Counted from the first letter of the stretch, positions 27,461 through 38,968 are shown. The stretch is 64,000 nucleotides of DNA from Paraburkholderia heleia NBRC 101817 (GCF_000739775.1 NZ_BBJH01000031.1:62001-126000); one strand, 5' to 3'. A program made the numbers and translations. Notes: generated by a model not told the origin, from the sequence alone.

Positions 27461-27782
27461 AAGCGACCGGGAAGCGTGCCATCCGCGCATCGGGCGAGGG
27501 CAGCCACAAGCTGCCGGACGGTTTTGGGGTGCCCGGGCAGTCAGCGTACGCTTTCCGAGGCGTCGCGCGTGCGCCCGGCGCTCCCCTCGTGACCATGCAC
27601 GGCTTTTGTCCCGCCGGGGCCGTCCCCGGCTCCCTTGCCTGTCTTGTCCGCCAAGGCGCCATCCGCCGGCCCGGTCGACGGCATTTCAGCCTGTTCCAGC
27701 CCTTTTACCGCGTCTTACTCGCCTGTGGCCCTGACGATTCTCTGACCGCTTCTCTGACCGCTTCTCTGACCGATAGCCCGCC
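27461..27782. other. Long leader or intergenic region before alaA
   Basis: No gene is supported here. Near the alaA start, a 12-bp unit TCTCTGACCGCT is repeated three times in tandem (27739-27774, last copy ending in GAT), with a looser match just before it. The alaA start GTG at 27783 has no ribosome binding site; the repeats occupy its usual place. The promoter could not be assigned. Confidence 0.6.
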
Positions 27783-29021
27783 GTGAAACCGATTCTCAAA
27801 TCCAACAAGCTCCAGAACGTTTGCTACGACATCCGCGGGCCGGTGCTCGAGCACGCGAAGCGCCTCGAAGAAGAAGGCCATCGCATCATCAAGCTGAACA
27901 TCGGCAATCTCGCGCCGTTCGGTTTCGACGCACCCGATGAGGTCATCCAGGACATGATCCTGAACCTGCCCGGCTCCTCGGGGTATTCGGATTCGAAGGG
28001 CGTGTTCGCCGCGCGCAAGGCGATCATGCATTACGCGCAGCAAAAGGGCATCAAGGGTGTCGAGCTCGACGACATCTATATCGGCAACGGCGCGTCCGAA
28101 CTGATCGTCATGGCCATGCAGGCGCTCCTGAACGACGGCGACGAAGTGCTGCTGCCCGCGCCCGACTATCCGCTCTGGACGGCGGCGGTGAGCCTCTCGG
28201 GCGGCACGCCCGTGCACTACATCTGCGACGAGTCGAATGCGTGGATGCCCGACCTCGACGACATCCGCTCGAAGATCACGCCGAACACGCGCGCGATCGT
28301 CGTCATCAACCCGAACAACCCGACCGGCGCGCTCTATTCGGACGACCTGCTGCGCGGGCTCGTTGCGATCGCGCGCGAGCACGGCCTGATCCTGTTCGCC
28401 GACGAGGTCTACGACAAGATCATCTACGACGGCAAGACGCACACGGCGCTCGGCTCGCTCTCCGAAGACGTGCTCACCGTCACGTTCAACAGCCTGTCGA
28501 AGAGCTATCGCGCGTGCGGCTATCGGGCGGGCTGGATGTTCCTCTCGGGCATGACGGGCGAGAACCGCCGCCGCTCGAAGGACTACACCGAGGGCCTCGG
28601 CATTCTCGCCTCGATGCGGCTGTGCGCGAACGTGCCGGGCCAGTACGCGATCCAGACGGCGCTGGGCGGCTACCAGAGCATCAACGAGCTGATCCAGCCG
28701 GGCGGGCGTCTCTATCGCCAGCGCGAGTTGGCGTACAACATGCTCACGGCCATTCCGGGCGTGACCTGCGTGAAGCCCGAGGCGGCGCTCTACATGTTTC
28801 CGCGCCTCGACCCGAAGCTCTATCCGATCGAGAACGACCAGCAGTTCATCCTCGACCTGCTGCTGCAGGAGCGCGTGCTGCTCGTGCAGGGCACGGGCTT
28901 CAACTGGAAGCAGCCGGACCACTTCCGCGTGGTGTTCCTGCCGAACGTCGACGATCTGACCGATTCGATCAACCGCATCGCGCGTTTTCTCGACGGCTAT
29001 CGCCAGCGGTACGGCACCTGA
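27783..29021 (+). CDS. alaA: Alanine-synthesising aminotransferase (AlaA type)
   Basis: PLP-dependent class I aminotransferase, glutamate-pyruvate type. The 412 residues begin MKPILKSNKLQNVCYDIRGPVLEHAKRLEEEGH, closely matching E. coli AlaA (YfbQ). INPNNPTGALYS near residue 178 and the PLP lysine in TFNSLSKSYRACGYRAGW near 240 are present. Translation starts at GTG with no visible ribosome binding site. It lies 49 bp before hom and 1.4 kb before thrC on the same strand, so it is part of an amino acid biosynthesis operon. Confidence 0.94.
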   Translation: MKPILKSNKLQNVCYDIRGPVLEHAKRLEEEGHRIIKLNIGNLAPFGFDAPDEVIQDMILNLPGSSGYSDSKGVFAARKAIMHYAQQKGIKGVELDDIYIGNGASELIVMAMQALLNDGDEVLLPAPDYPLWTAAVSLSGGTPVHYICDESNAWMPDLDDIRSKITPNTRAIVVINPNNPTGALYSDDLLRGLVAIAREHGLILFADEVYDKIIYDGKTHTALGSLSEDVLTVTFNSLSKSYRACGYRAGWMFLSGMTGENRRRSKDYTEGLGILASMRLCANVPGQYAIQTALGGYQSINELIQPGGRLYRQRELAYNMLTAIPGVTCVKPEAALYMFPRLDPKLYPIENDQQFILDLLLQERVLLVQGTGFNWKQPDHFRVVFLPNVDDLTDSINRIARFLDGYRQRYGT

Positions 29022-29070
29022 ACCCGTCACACGCATTCCCTTTTCAAACACTTGGACGAACACACGCTGC

Positions 29071-30402
29071 ATGGATCCGATCAAAGTAGGTCTGCTGGGC
29101 TTCGGCACGGTGGGCAGCGGCACCTTCACGGTACTGCGCCGCAACCAGGAAGAAATCAGACGCCGCGCGGGCCGCGGCATCGAGGTGGCGCGCATCGCCG
29201 TGCGCAACCCGGCCAAGGCTGCGGCCGCGCTCGGCGGTGAAGCCGGCAGCGTCGATCTGACGACCGACTTCAACGCCGTGGTCGACGATCCCTCGATTTC
29301 GATCGTCGCCGAAATGATCGGCGGCACGACGCTCGCCAGGGATCTCGTGCTGCGCGCCATTGCCAACGGCAAGCATGTCGTCACGGCGAACAAGGCGCTG
29401 CTGGCGGTGCACGGCACCGAGATCTTCGAAGCGGCGCGCGCCCAGGGCGTGATGGTCGCGTTCGAGGCGGCGGTGGCGGGCGGCATCCCCATCATCAAGG
29501 CGCTGCGCGAAGGCCTCACGGCCAACCGCATCCAGTACATCGCGGGCATCATCAACGGCACGACGAACTACATCCTCTCGGAAATGCGCGAGCGCGGGCT
29601 CGACTTCGCGACCGCATTGAAAGCCGCGCAGGAACTGGGCTACGCCGAAGCCGACCCGACCTTCGACATCGAAGGCGTGGACGCCGCGCACAAGGCCACG
29701 ATCATGAGCGCGATCGCGTTCGGCGTGCCCGTGCAGTTCGACCGCGCCTACGTGGAAGGCATCAGCAAGCTCGACGCCATCGACATCAGGTACGCGGAAG
29801 AACTGGGCTATCGCATCAAGCTGCTCGGCATCGCGCGCCGCACCGACCGCGGCATCGAGCTGCGCACGCACCCCACGCTGATTCCGGCCAAGCGCCTGCT
29901 CGCCAACGTGGAAGGCGCGATGAACGCCGTGGTCGTGCACGGCGACGCCGTGGGCACGACGCTGTACTACGGCAAGGGCGCGGGCGCCGAGCCGACGGCA
30001 TCCGCCGTGGTGGCCGATCTCGTGGATGTGACGCGCCTGCACACGGCCGACCCCGAGCACCGCGTGCCACATCTGGCGTTCCAGCCGGACAGTCTCTCGA
30101 ACACGCCGATCCTGCCGATCGACGAAGTCACGAGCGGCTATTACCTGCGCCTGCGCGTGGCGGACCAGACCGGCGTGATGGCGGCCATCACGCGCATCCT
30201 CGCGGACAGCGGCATCTCGATCGACGCGCTGCTGCAAAAGGAAGCCGAGCAGGTCGACGCGCACGGCAAGGCGGAAACCGACATCATCCTGATCACGCAC
30301 GAGACGATCGAGAAGAACGTCAATGCGGCGATCGCGCAGATCGAAAAGCTCGCGACGGTGAAGTCGCCGGTCACGAAGCTGCGCATGGAAGGACTGAACT
30401 AA
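29071..30402 (+). CDS. hom: Homoserine dehydrogenase
   Basis: Reduces L-aspartate semialdehyde to homoserine for threonine and methionine synthesis. It is a monofunctional 443-residue enzyme, not fused to aspartokinase. The NAD(P)-binding motif VGLLGFGTVGSGTF is at residues 6-19, ITANKALL-type segment VVTANKALLAVHG near 107, and GIINGTTNYILSEM near 164. A C-terminal ACT domain (about 355-440, from YYLRLRVADQTGVMAAITRIL) suggests feedback control by threonine. Between alaA and thrC. Confidence 0.96.
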   Translation: MDPIKVGLLGFGTVGSGTFTVLRRNQEEIRRRAGRGIEVARIAVRNPAKAAAALGGEAGSVDLTTDFNAVVDDPSISIVAEMIGGTTLARDLVLRAIANGKHVVTANKALLAVHGTEIFEAARAQGVMVAFEAAVAGGIPIIKALREGLTANRIQYIAGIINGTTNYILSEMRERGLDFATALKAAQELGYAEADPTFDIEGVDAAHKATIMSAIAFGVPVQFDRAYVEGISKLDAIDIRYAEELGYRIKLLGIARRTDRGIELRTHPTLIPAKRLLANVEGAMNAVVVHGDAVGTTLYYGKGAGAEPTASAVVADLVDVTRLHTADPEHRVPHLAFQPDSLSNTPILPIDEVTSGYYLRLRVADQTGVMAAITRILADSGISIDALLQKEAEQVDAHGKAETDIILITHETIEKNVNAAIAQIEKLATVKSPVTKLRMEGLN

Positions 30403-30423
30403 GGCAAATCTGGAACGGCGGCT

Positions 30424-31875
30424 ATGAATTACGTATCTACGCGCGGCGCGGGCGCCGGCGAGCATCATTCGTTTTCCGACATCCTGCTGGGCGGCCTCGC
30501 GCGCGACGGCGGCCTGTATCTGCCGGCCAGTTATCCGCAGATCGGCAAGGAGGAACTGGCGCGCTGGCGCGGCCTTTCGTACGCGGATCTCGCGTTCGAG
30601 ATCCTCTCGAAGTTCGCCGGCGACATTCCGGCCGAGGACCTGCGCGATATCACGCGCCGCACCTACACCGGCGAGACGTACCGCAACGTGCGCCACGGCG
30701 AAGACGCGAGCAGGATCACGCCGCTCACCATGCTGGGCGAGGAAAACGGCGCGCAGCTCTCGCTCCTCGAGCTCTCGAACGGTCCGACGCTCGCGTTCAA
30801 GGACATGGCGATGCAACTGCTCGGCAACCTGTTCGAGTACGCGCTCGCGAAGGCCGGCCAGGAGCTGAACATTCTCGGCGCGACGTCGGGGGACACCGGC
30901 AGCGCGGCTGAATACGCCATGCGCGGCAAGAAGGGCGTGCGCGTGTTCATGCTTTCGCCGCACAGGAAGATGAGCGCGTTCCAGACGGCGCAGATGTTCA
31001 GCCTGCAGGATCCGAACATCTTCAACCTCGCCGTGGAAGGCGTGTTCGACGACTGCCAGGACATCGTGAAGGCGGTTTCGAACGACCACGCGTTCAAGGC
31101 GCAGCAGAAGATCGGCACGGTCAACTCGATCAACTGGGCGCGCGTCGTGGCCCAGGTCGTGTACTACTTCGCCGGCTACTTCGCGGCGACGAAGTCGAAC
31201 GACGAGCGCGTCTCGTTCACGGTGCCCTCGGGCAACTTCGGCAACGTGTGCGCAGGCCACATCGCACGCATGATGGGCCTGCCGATCGAAAAGCTCGTGG
31301 TCGCGACCAACGAGAACGACGTGCTCGACGAGTTCTTCCGCACCGGCATTTATCGCGTGCGCGGCTCGGCCGAGACGTATCACACGACGAGCCCGAGCAT
31401 GGATATCTCGAAGGCGTCGAACTTCGAGCGCTTCGTCTACGATCTGCTCGGCCGCGATCCGGCGCGCGTGACGCAGCTGTTCCGCGACGTCGAGGAGAAG
31501 GGCGGCTTCGATCTCGTGGCGAGCGGCGACTTCGCGCGCGTGAAGCAGTTCGGCTTCGTTTCGGGCCGCAGCAGCCACGACGACCGCATCGCCACGATTC
31601 GCGACATCTACGCGCGCTACAGGACGATGATCGACACCCACACGGCCGACGGCGTGAAGGTCGCCCGCGAACACCTGCAGCCGGGCGTGCCGATGATCGT
31701 GCTCGAAACCGCGCAGCCGGTGAAGTTCGGCGAGACGATCCGCGAAGCGCTGGACCGTGAGCCGGAACGTCCGGCGGCGTTCGAAGGCATCGAGGCGCTG
31801 CCGCAGCGCTTCGAAGTCGTGCCTGCCGACGCCCGGCGCGTGAAGGACTATATCGCCGCTCACACCGCGCATTGA
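30424..31875 (+). CDS. thrC: Threonine synthase
   Basis: PLP enzyme that turns O-phosphohomoserine into threonine and phosphate. The 483-residue protein has MNYVSTRGAGAGEHHSFSDILLGGLARDGGLYLP at the N terminus, the PLP lysine in NGPTLAFKDMAMQLLG near residue 127, and the phosphate-binding VPSGNFGNVCAGHIARMM near 270. It is the longer type found in proteobacteria. It follows hom by 21 bp and closes the operon. No clear terminator follows. Confidence 0.96.
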   Translation: MNYVSTRGAGAGEHHSFSDILLGGLARDGGLYLPASYPQIGKEELARWRGLSYADLAFEILSKFAGDIPAEDLRDITRRTYTGETYRNVRHGEDASRITPLTMLGEENGAQLSLLELSNGPTLAFKDMAMQLLGNLFEYALAKAGQELNILGATSGDTGSAAEYAMRGKKGVRVFMLSPHRKMSAFQTAQMFSLQDPNIFNLAVEGVFDDCQDIVKAVSNDHAFKAQQKIGTVNSINWARVVAQVVYYFAGYFAATKSNDERVSFTVPSGNFGNVCAGHIARMMGLPIEKLVVATNENDVLDEFFRTGIYRVRGSAETYHTTSPSMDISKASNFERFVYDLLGRDPARVTQLFRDVEEKGGFDLVASGDFARVKQFGFVSGRSSHDDRIATIRDIYARYRTMIDTHTADGVKVAREHLQPGVPMIVLETAQPVKFGETIREALDREPERPAAFEGIEALPQRFEVVPADARRVKDYIAAHTAH

Positions 31876-32061
31876 TCGGCGCAGCCGGGGCCGGATCGGC
31901 TCGCGGTCCCGGCGCGTCGACATCGCATCAGCTTTCAGGCGGCGGGTTGGTCGGACTCGGCCGCTGCAGCACGCCCGCCGATCCTGCGCGCTCGCACGTA
32001 TTGCATGCACAGCACGCCAGGGATATCCACGGCACGCGGCACGGCGCGCCGGTCGCGCCGC

Positions 32062-32067
32062 TACAAT
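32062..32067 (+). promoter_or_regulatory. -10 box of the moeA operon
   Basis: TACAAT 54 bp before the moeA ATG, with no good -35 at the usual distance. It would give a leader of about 48 nt without a recognisable ribosome binding site. Confidence 0.45.
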
Positions 32068-32121
32068 AACGGCAGACCAACCGCTGCTGGCGGCCTCACC
32101 GCCAAGTCCGAGACGACCTCG

Positions 32122-33399
32122 ATGTCCACGCCTACGTCCCCGCCTTCCGCTGCGCCCGCGCCGCGCGCGCCGATGCTCTCCACCGCCGACGCCCTCGCCA
32201 CGCTGCTTGCCGCAGCGCAGCCGCTCGCCGGCGCTGAAACGATTTCGACGGTCGAGGCGCTGAACCGCGTGCTCGCCGAAGACGTCGTCTCGCCGCTCGA
32301 CGTGCCGCCGATGCATACCAGCGCGATGGACGGCTACGCGGTGCGCGTGGCCGATCTCGCGCAAGGCAGCCGCCATCTGCCGGTTTCGCAGCGCATTCCC
32401 GCGGGCCACGCGCCACAGCCGCTTGCGGCGGGCACGGCGGCGCGCATCTTCACGGGCGCGACGGTGCCGCCGGGCGCGGACGCCGTGGTGATGCAGGAGC
32501 AGACCGAGGCCGCGCAAGACGCCGTCACCTTTCTGCACACGCCCAAGGCGGGCGAATGGATCACGGCGCAGGGCGCGGACATCCGCAAGAACACGGTGAT
32601 CCTGCCGGCGGGCACGCGCCTCACGCCGGCGGCGCTCGGGCTCGCGGCATCGGTCGGGTGCGCCGCGCTCGCCGTCGTGCGCCGCGTGAGGGTCGCGGTG
32701 TTCTTCACCGGCGACGAACTGACGATGCCGGGCGAGCCGCTCAAGCCCGGCGCGATCTACAACTCGAACCGATTCACACTCACGGGCCTCTTGCGCAACC
32801 TCGGCTGCGAAGTCACCGACTACGGCATCGTGCCGGACCAGCTCGACGTCACGCGGGCGACGCTGCGCGAGGCGGCCTCCGCCCACGACCTCATCCTAAC
32901 CTCGGGCGGGGTCTCGGTCGGCGAGGAGGATCATGTGCGGCCCGCGGTCGAGGCCGAAGGCCGCATCAACCTGTGGCAGATCGCCATGAAGCCGGGCAAG
33001 CCGCTCGCGTTCGGCGCGGTGCGCCGGGCGCAAGGGGCGACGGACGCGGCGGCCGGCGAGGCGTTCTTCATCGGGTTGCCGGGCAATCCGGTCTCGAGTT
33101 TCGTCACCTTTCTGTTGTTCGTGCGTCCGTTTCTGCTGCGGCTCGCGGGCGCGACGCACGTGAGCCCGCGCGCGCTCTCGCTGCGCGCCGACTTCGCCCA
33201 GGCGAAGAGCGACCGCCGCAACGAATTCCTGCGCGCGCGCGTGAACCCGGCTGGCGGTCTCGACCTGTTCCCGAACCAGAGTTCGGCGGTCCTTACCTCC
33301 ACGGTCTGGGGCGACGGTCTCATCGATAATCCGCCCAATCATGCGATCAGCGCGGGCGAGACCGTGCGCTTTATTCCCTTCACCGAATTGCTGTACTGA
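32122..33399 (+). CDS. moeA: Molybdopterin molybdenumtransferase
   Basis: Inserts molybdate into adenylyl-molybdopterin to form the molybdenum cofactor. The 425-residue protein has an N-terminal region with SPLDVPPMHTSAMDGYAVR, the RIFTGATVPPGADAVVMQEQ segment, the central MoCF-type domain with IYNSNRFTLTGLLRNLGC and TSGGVSVGEEDHV, and GLPGNPVSS before the C-terminal domain. The start at 32122 begins with a Ser/Pro/Ala-rich stretch of about 20 residues; a later start at the ATG of MLSTADALATLL is possible. It is the first of moeA-moaD-moaE. Confidence 0.94.
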   Translation: MSTPTSPPSAAPAPRAPMLSTADALATLLAAAQPLAGAETISTVEALNRVLAEDVVSPLDVPPMHTSAMDGYAVRVADLAQGSRHLPVSQRIPAGHAPQPLAAGTAARIFTGATVPPGADAVVMQEQTEAAQDAVTFLHTPKAGEWITAQGADIRKNTVILPAGTRLTPAALGLAASVGCAALAVVRRVRVAVFFTGDELTMPGEPLKPGAIYNSNRFTLTGLLRNLGCEVTDYGIVPDQLDVTRATLREAASAHDLILTSGGVSVGEEDHVRPAVEAEGRINLWQIAMKPGKPLAFGAVRRAQGATDAAAGEAFFIGLPGNPVSSFVTFLLFVRPFLLRLAGATHVSPRALSLRADFAQAKSDRRNEFLRARVNPAGGLDLFPNQSSAVLTSTVWGDGLIDNPPNHAISAGETVRFIPFTELLY

Positions 33400-33424
33400 A
33401 ACGCCTTATTTGAAACACCGAGCG

Positions 33425-33682
33425 ATGAAGATCCAGTTGAAATTTTTTGCGAGTGTGCGCGAGGCGCTGGGCGTCGCGGACGAAACGGTCACGCTGCCGG
33501 ATGCCGTCGTGACAGTCGGCGACGTGCGCGGCTGGCTGCGCGCGCGCGGCGGTGTGTGGGCCGAGACGCTGGCGGAAGGCCGCGCGCTGCGCATGGCCTG
33601 CAATCACGTGATGACGGATCCGCGCACGCGCATCACCGAGGGCTGCGAGGTGGCGTTTTTCCCGCCTGTGACGGGCGGCTGA
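33425..33682 (+). CDS. moaD: Molybdopterin synthase sulfur carrier subunit
   Basis: Small ubiquitin-like protein that carries sulfur as a C-terminal thiocarboxylate to molybdopterin synthase. The 85-residue protein begins MKIQLKFFASVREALGV and ends in the required Gly-Gly (FFPPVTGG). It lies 26 bp after moeA and 17 bp before moaE, whose product is its partner. Confidence 0.96.
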   Translation: MKIQLKFFASVREALGVADETVTLPDAVVTVGDVRGWLRARGGVWAETLAEGRALRMACNHVMTDPRTRITEGCEVAFFPPVTGG

Positions 33683-33698
33683 GCGCGCCAGGAGACAC

Positions 33699-34184
33699 AT
33701 GATGACCGTGCGCGTACAAACGGAAGATTTCGACCTCACGACAGAGGTTGCGCAGTTGCGCGCGCGCAATCCGGCGATCGGCGCTGTGGCGTGCTTCGTC
33801 GGCACGGTGCGCGACCTGAACGACGGCAGCACGATCGCCTCGCTCGAACTCGAGCACTACCCTGGCATGACCGAGAAGGCGCTGGAAGCGATCGCCGCAG
33901 AGGCGCAGCGGCGCTGGGCAGGCATCGAGGTGCTGATCGTGCACCGGGTGGGCAAGCTTGCGCCGCTCGACCAGATCGTGCTCGTCGCGACCACCTCGAA
34001 GCATCGCGGCGATGCCTTCGCGTCCTGCGAGTTCGTCATGGACTACCTCAAAACCGAGGCGCCGTTCTGGAAGAAGGAAGAGACGGAGCAGGGCGCACGC
34101 TGGGTCGATGCCCGCGAGAGTGACGATACGGCGCTGGCGCGCTGGGGGGTGGCATCGGGAAATGCTTCGCAGGGGCGCAGCTAG
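33699..34184 (+). CDS. moaE: Molybdopterin synthase catalytic subunit
   Basis: Converts cyclic pyranopterin monophosphate to molybdopterin using two MoaD thiocarboxylates. The 161-residue protein contains GAVACFVGTVRD near residue 28, LELEHYPGMTEKAL near 48, VHRVGKLAPLDQIVLVATTSKHR, and the catalytic lysine region DYLKTEAPFWKKEE near 113-126. Two consecutive ATGs occur at 33699 and 33702; AGGAGA precedes them. It is the last gene of the moe-moa group. Confidence 0.96.
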   Translation: MMTVRVQTEDFDLTTEVAQLRARNPAIGAVACFVGTVRDLNDGSTIASLELEHYPGMTEKALEAIAAEAQRRWAGIEVLIVHRVGKLAPLDQIVLVATTSKHRGDAFASCEFVMDYLKTEAPFWKKEETEQGARWVDARESDDTALARWGVASGNASQGRS

Positions 34185-34295
34185 GCGTTCGTCTGCCGCG
34201 GCGGAGCCGGATTCAGCTCACCCGTGACCTATCCAGCTCAACCAACTAACGCAACTAACCGCCTATTTCGGCACATCGCATCGAAGCAGATGCCC

Positions 34296-34856
34296 TCACT
34301 CTGCCGGCGTGTTCTCGTCCACATTCATCTGGCGGCCCACGAAACGCGCCGGAAACGGCTCGCCGGTCGGGCGCGCAGGCAAGTCGTGGCCGTGTCCGGC
34401 AGGGTGCCTGCGCGGCGCTACACGATCGAGAAGCGCCTGTTGCTCAGGGGGAATCGTGTAGTCCCAGCCAAAGCGGCTGAGTTGCAGGCTTTGCGCGATA
34501 CGCAGCGCGGGTTCCATGAACTGCACCGCCGCCGCGGGCTCGTAGCGGGCCTGAACCGTATCGAGGAATAGATAGAGCCAGCGGCTGAAATGCTGAGGCT
34601 CGACACCGGGCACCGGATCATGCGCCTGTTGCACATTGCCGCGGTAGCTTTTGGTGCCGAGCACGAGGCTCGTCCAGAAGCGGCACATCTTGGGCAGATG
34701 TTCGTCCCAACGTCCGGCGAGCACGCCGTCGAACACCGGACCGAGCATGGCGTCGCTGCGTACGCGGTCGTAGAACGCGTAGACGAGTTCGCGGATGTTC
34801 TCTTCGGTCGGCTGGGCATGCAGCGCGGCAGTGGGGCGGGTGTCGGGACGAATCAT
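34296..34856 (-). CDS. Group III truncated haemoglobin
   Basis: A haem protein of the Ctb type, linked in other bacteria to nitric oxide or low oxygen. The globin core is about residues 15-145: ENIRELVYAFYDRVRSDAMLGPVFDGVL, then FWTSLVLG, and the proximal histidine H79 in QQAHDPVPG followed by HFSRWLYLF, aligning with H72 of Campylobacter Ctb. At 186 residues it is longer than Ctb (127) because of a C-terminal Pro/Arg/His-rich tail. The ATG at 34856 begins just before the core. It diverges from an NsrR-type regulator, supporting an NO-related role. Confidence 0.9.
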   Translation of the reverse strand: MIRPDTRPTAALHAQPTEENIRELVYAFYDRVRSDAMLGPVFDGVLAGRWDEHLPKMCRFWTSLVLGTKSYRGNVQQAHDPVPGVEPQHFSRWLYLFLDTVQARYEPAAAVQFMEPALRIAQSLQLSRFGWDYTIPPEQQALLDRVAPRRHPAGHGHDLPARPTGEPFPARFVGRQMNVDENTPAE

Positions 34857-34999
34857 TTGGAGCCTGGGTGATAGCTGGAGTGCCTGGAGTGTAGGCGGCG
34901 GCGGGGCGCCGGCACGATGCGGCAGTGGGCCGCACGCAAGCTGCCAGGCACTGCGAAGTGACCATCGAAGTGGCAATCATACCTGGTCCGGGCAAAACC

Positions 35000-35028
35000 T
35001 GCATGCTAGCTGCATGTTATTGTATGCA
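35000..35028. promoter_or_regulatory. TGCAT dyads between haemoglobin and nsrR genes
   Basis: TGCAT (35011-35015) and ATGCA (35024-35028) form a perfect inverted repeat with 8 AT-rich bases between; CATGC and GCATG (35002-35016) form another. The region is the only AT-rich part of the divergent promoter. NsrR sites in gamma-proteobacteria contain ATGCAT-like halves, but the spacing here differs. The NsrR operator is an inference. Confidence 0.5.
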
Positions 35029-35066
35029 ATTATGTCACTCGCACCTTCTGCGTCATTGCCATCGCC

Positions 35067-35567
35067 ATGAGACTGACCGACTACACCGACTATTCGCTGC
35101 GCGTGATGTTGTATCTCGCTCTGCGTCGCGACAGCCTGGCCACGATCCAGGAGATTTCGGACGCCTACGGCGTTTCGAAGAATCATCTGATGAAAGTCGT
35201 GCAGCGCCTTGGCGAGCTTGGCTGGGTCGACACCGTTCGCGGGCGCAATGGGGGCTTGCGGCTCGCGCCGGCTTCGCTCGATCTGAGCGTTGGTGCAGTC
35301 GTTCGTGAGACCGAAAGCGACTTTTCGCTCGTCGGCTGTTTTCCGGACGAACACGGCGACCGGCGTAGCTGCGTCATCGAGCCGCAGTGCCGGCTCAAGC
35401 ACGCACTGGCGGCGGCGCGCGACGCGTTCCTCGCGGAACTCGACCGCCATACCATCGGCGAGCTGGCGCAGCCGGCAGGCGAATTGACCGGCCTGCTCGG
35501 CCTCGCGCCGATCCAGTTCACGCCGCGCGCCCAGGCGGCTCGAGCCGCGTCTTCGCGCGAGCATTGA
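35067..35567 (+). CDS. nsrR: Rrf2-family repressor, NsrR-like
   Basis: Probable nitric oxide-sensing repressor with an iron-sulfur cluster. The 166-residue protein has an N-terminal winged helix-turn-helix (MRLTDYTDYSLRVMLYLALR, then ISDAYGVSKNHLMKVVQRLGELGWVDTVRGRNGGLRLA) and three cysteines C91, C102 and C108, as expected for cluster ligation, though the spacing differs from E. coli NsrR (91, 96, 102). It is divergent from a truncated haemoglobin gene. IscR is a less likely alternative because no isc genes are near. No ribosome binding site is seen before the ATG. Confidence 0.88.
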   Translation: MRLTDYTDYSLRVMLYLALRRDSLATIQEISDAYGVSKNHLMKVVQRLGELGWVDTVRGRNGGLRLAPASLDLSVGAVVRETESDFSLVGCFPDEHGDRRSCVIEPQCRLKHALAAARDAFLAELDRHTIGELAQPAGELTGLLGLAPIQFTPRAQAARAASSREH

Positions 35568-35753
35568 AGGGCACGTCAGCAGCACCTCTTCATTTTTTTC
35601 TTTTTCGCACCGCGGCACTCAGCTGTGGCGCGTCGGCTCGTGCGGCAGCGGCCGCCTCGCAGGCTTTCCCGGTTTTCTCACGCCCTGAACACATTGACGC
35701 TGGACGCTGCCCGCGCCCGAATCCCGGAAATCGGAAAAAATGACGCCAAAGCG

Positions 35754-35779
35754 CTTGAAACCGGCGCGTCCCCCCTCAA
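35754..35779 (+). promoter_or_regulatory. Sigma-32 (heat-shock) promoter of clpB
   Basis: CTTGAAA (35754-35760) matches the sigma-32 -35 element exactly, and CCCCCTCAA (35771-35779) resembles its C-rich -10, 10-11 bp away, slightly short of the usual spacing. It lies 40 bp before the clpB start. Confidence 0.65.
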
Positions 35780-35818
35780 ATTTGGTGACAGTCTAGAAAT
35801 CTGGAGGCCTCGCATCAA

Positions 35819-38416
<2,598 letters not shown>

Positions 38417-38478
38417 GGCGAGCAGCAAGCCTCGGGTGAGGCGCGTGGCGGCAGGCGCGCGCTCAGCCGAAACGAAGA

Positions 38479-38508
38479 GGGCAGCGGAGCGATCCGCTGC
38501 CCTTTTTT
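38479..38508 (+). terminator. Terminator of clpB
   Basis: A perfect 10-bp stem (GGGCAGCGGA with TCCGCTGCCC, 4-nt loop) followed by six T. It lies 62 bp after the clpB stop, and the opposing YidB-like gene ends just beyond it. Confidence 0.95.
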
Positions 38509-38527
38509 CACGCCTGCAAAGAAACGC

Positions 38528-38968
38528 TTACGCCTGCTTGTTGCCGCCGCCGAACAGCGACGCAAGCCCGCCAAGCGTGCCGAGCACGCTCTCGGCGTTG
38601 ATCTGGCCGCCCTGCGGCACTTCGCCATTCGGCGTGCCCGCGTTGACCACGTGCGGCAGCACCTGGGCGAGCAGCCCGCTCACCTGGTCGGGCTGCATGC
38701 CGACCTTCTGCGCGAGACCCGAGACGACGTCCGAGCCGAGGACGTTGTGCAGTTGATCTGCCGAAACGGGCTGGTTCTCGCCGTTGCCGACCCACGACTG
38801 CACCACGTCGCCGAGGCCGCCTTGCTGGAACTTCTCGATGAGGCCGTTCAGGCCGCCGGGCTGGTTGTTGACGAACTCCATCGCCGCGGCGAGGAGCTGG
38901 GCCTGGCCGCCGCCTTGCTGCTGCGACTGCGAACCGAGCAGGGAACCGAGGGTATCTAGCAGACTCAT
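38528..38968 (-). CDS. YidB-like DUF937 protein
   Basis: A 146-residue member of the DUF937/YidB family, function unknown. The sequence MSLLDTLGSLLGSQSQQQ, then GGLNGLIEKFQQGGLGDVVQSWVGNGENQPVSADQLHNVLGSDVVSGLAQKVG, is the family's conserved helical core; the C-terminal GGLASLFGGGNKQA is Gly-rich. No signal peptide is visible. It lies between clpB (convergent) and a ComEA-like gene, with no obvious operon partner. Confidence 0.9.
   Translation of the reverse strand: MSLLDTLGSLLGSQSQQQGGGQAQLLAAAMEFVNNQPGGLNGLIEKFQQGGLGDVVQSWVGNGENQPVSADQLHNVLGSDVVSGLAQKVGMQPDQVSGLLAQVLPHVVNAGTPNGEVPQGGQINAESVLGTLGGLASLFGGGNKQA

Noticed and set aside
29044-32886. Uninterrupted minus-strand reading frame of about 1280 codons opposite hom, thrC and moeA
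   Set aside because: The plus-strand genes are clear homologues. The antisense product is Arg/His/Ala-rich with no domain, a typical product of GC-rich codon bias.
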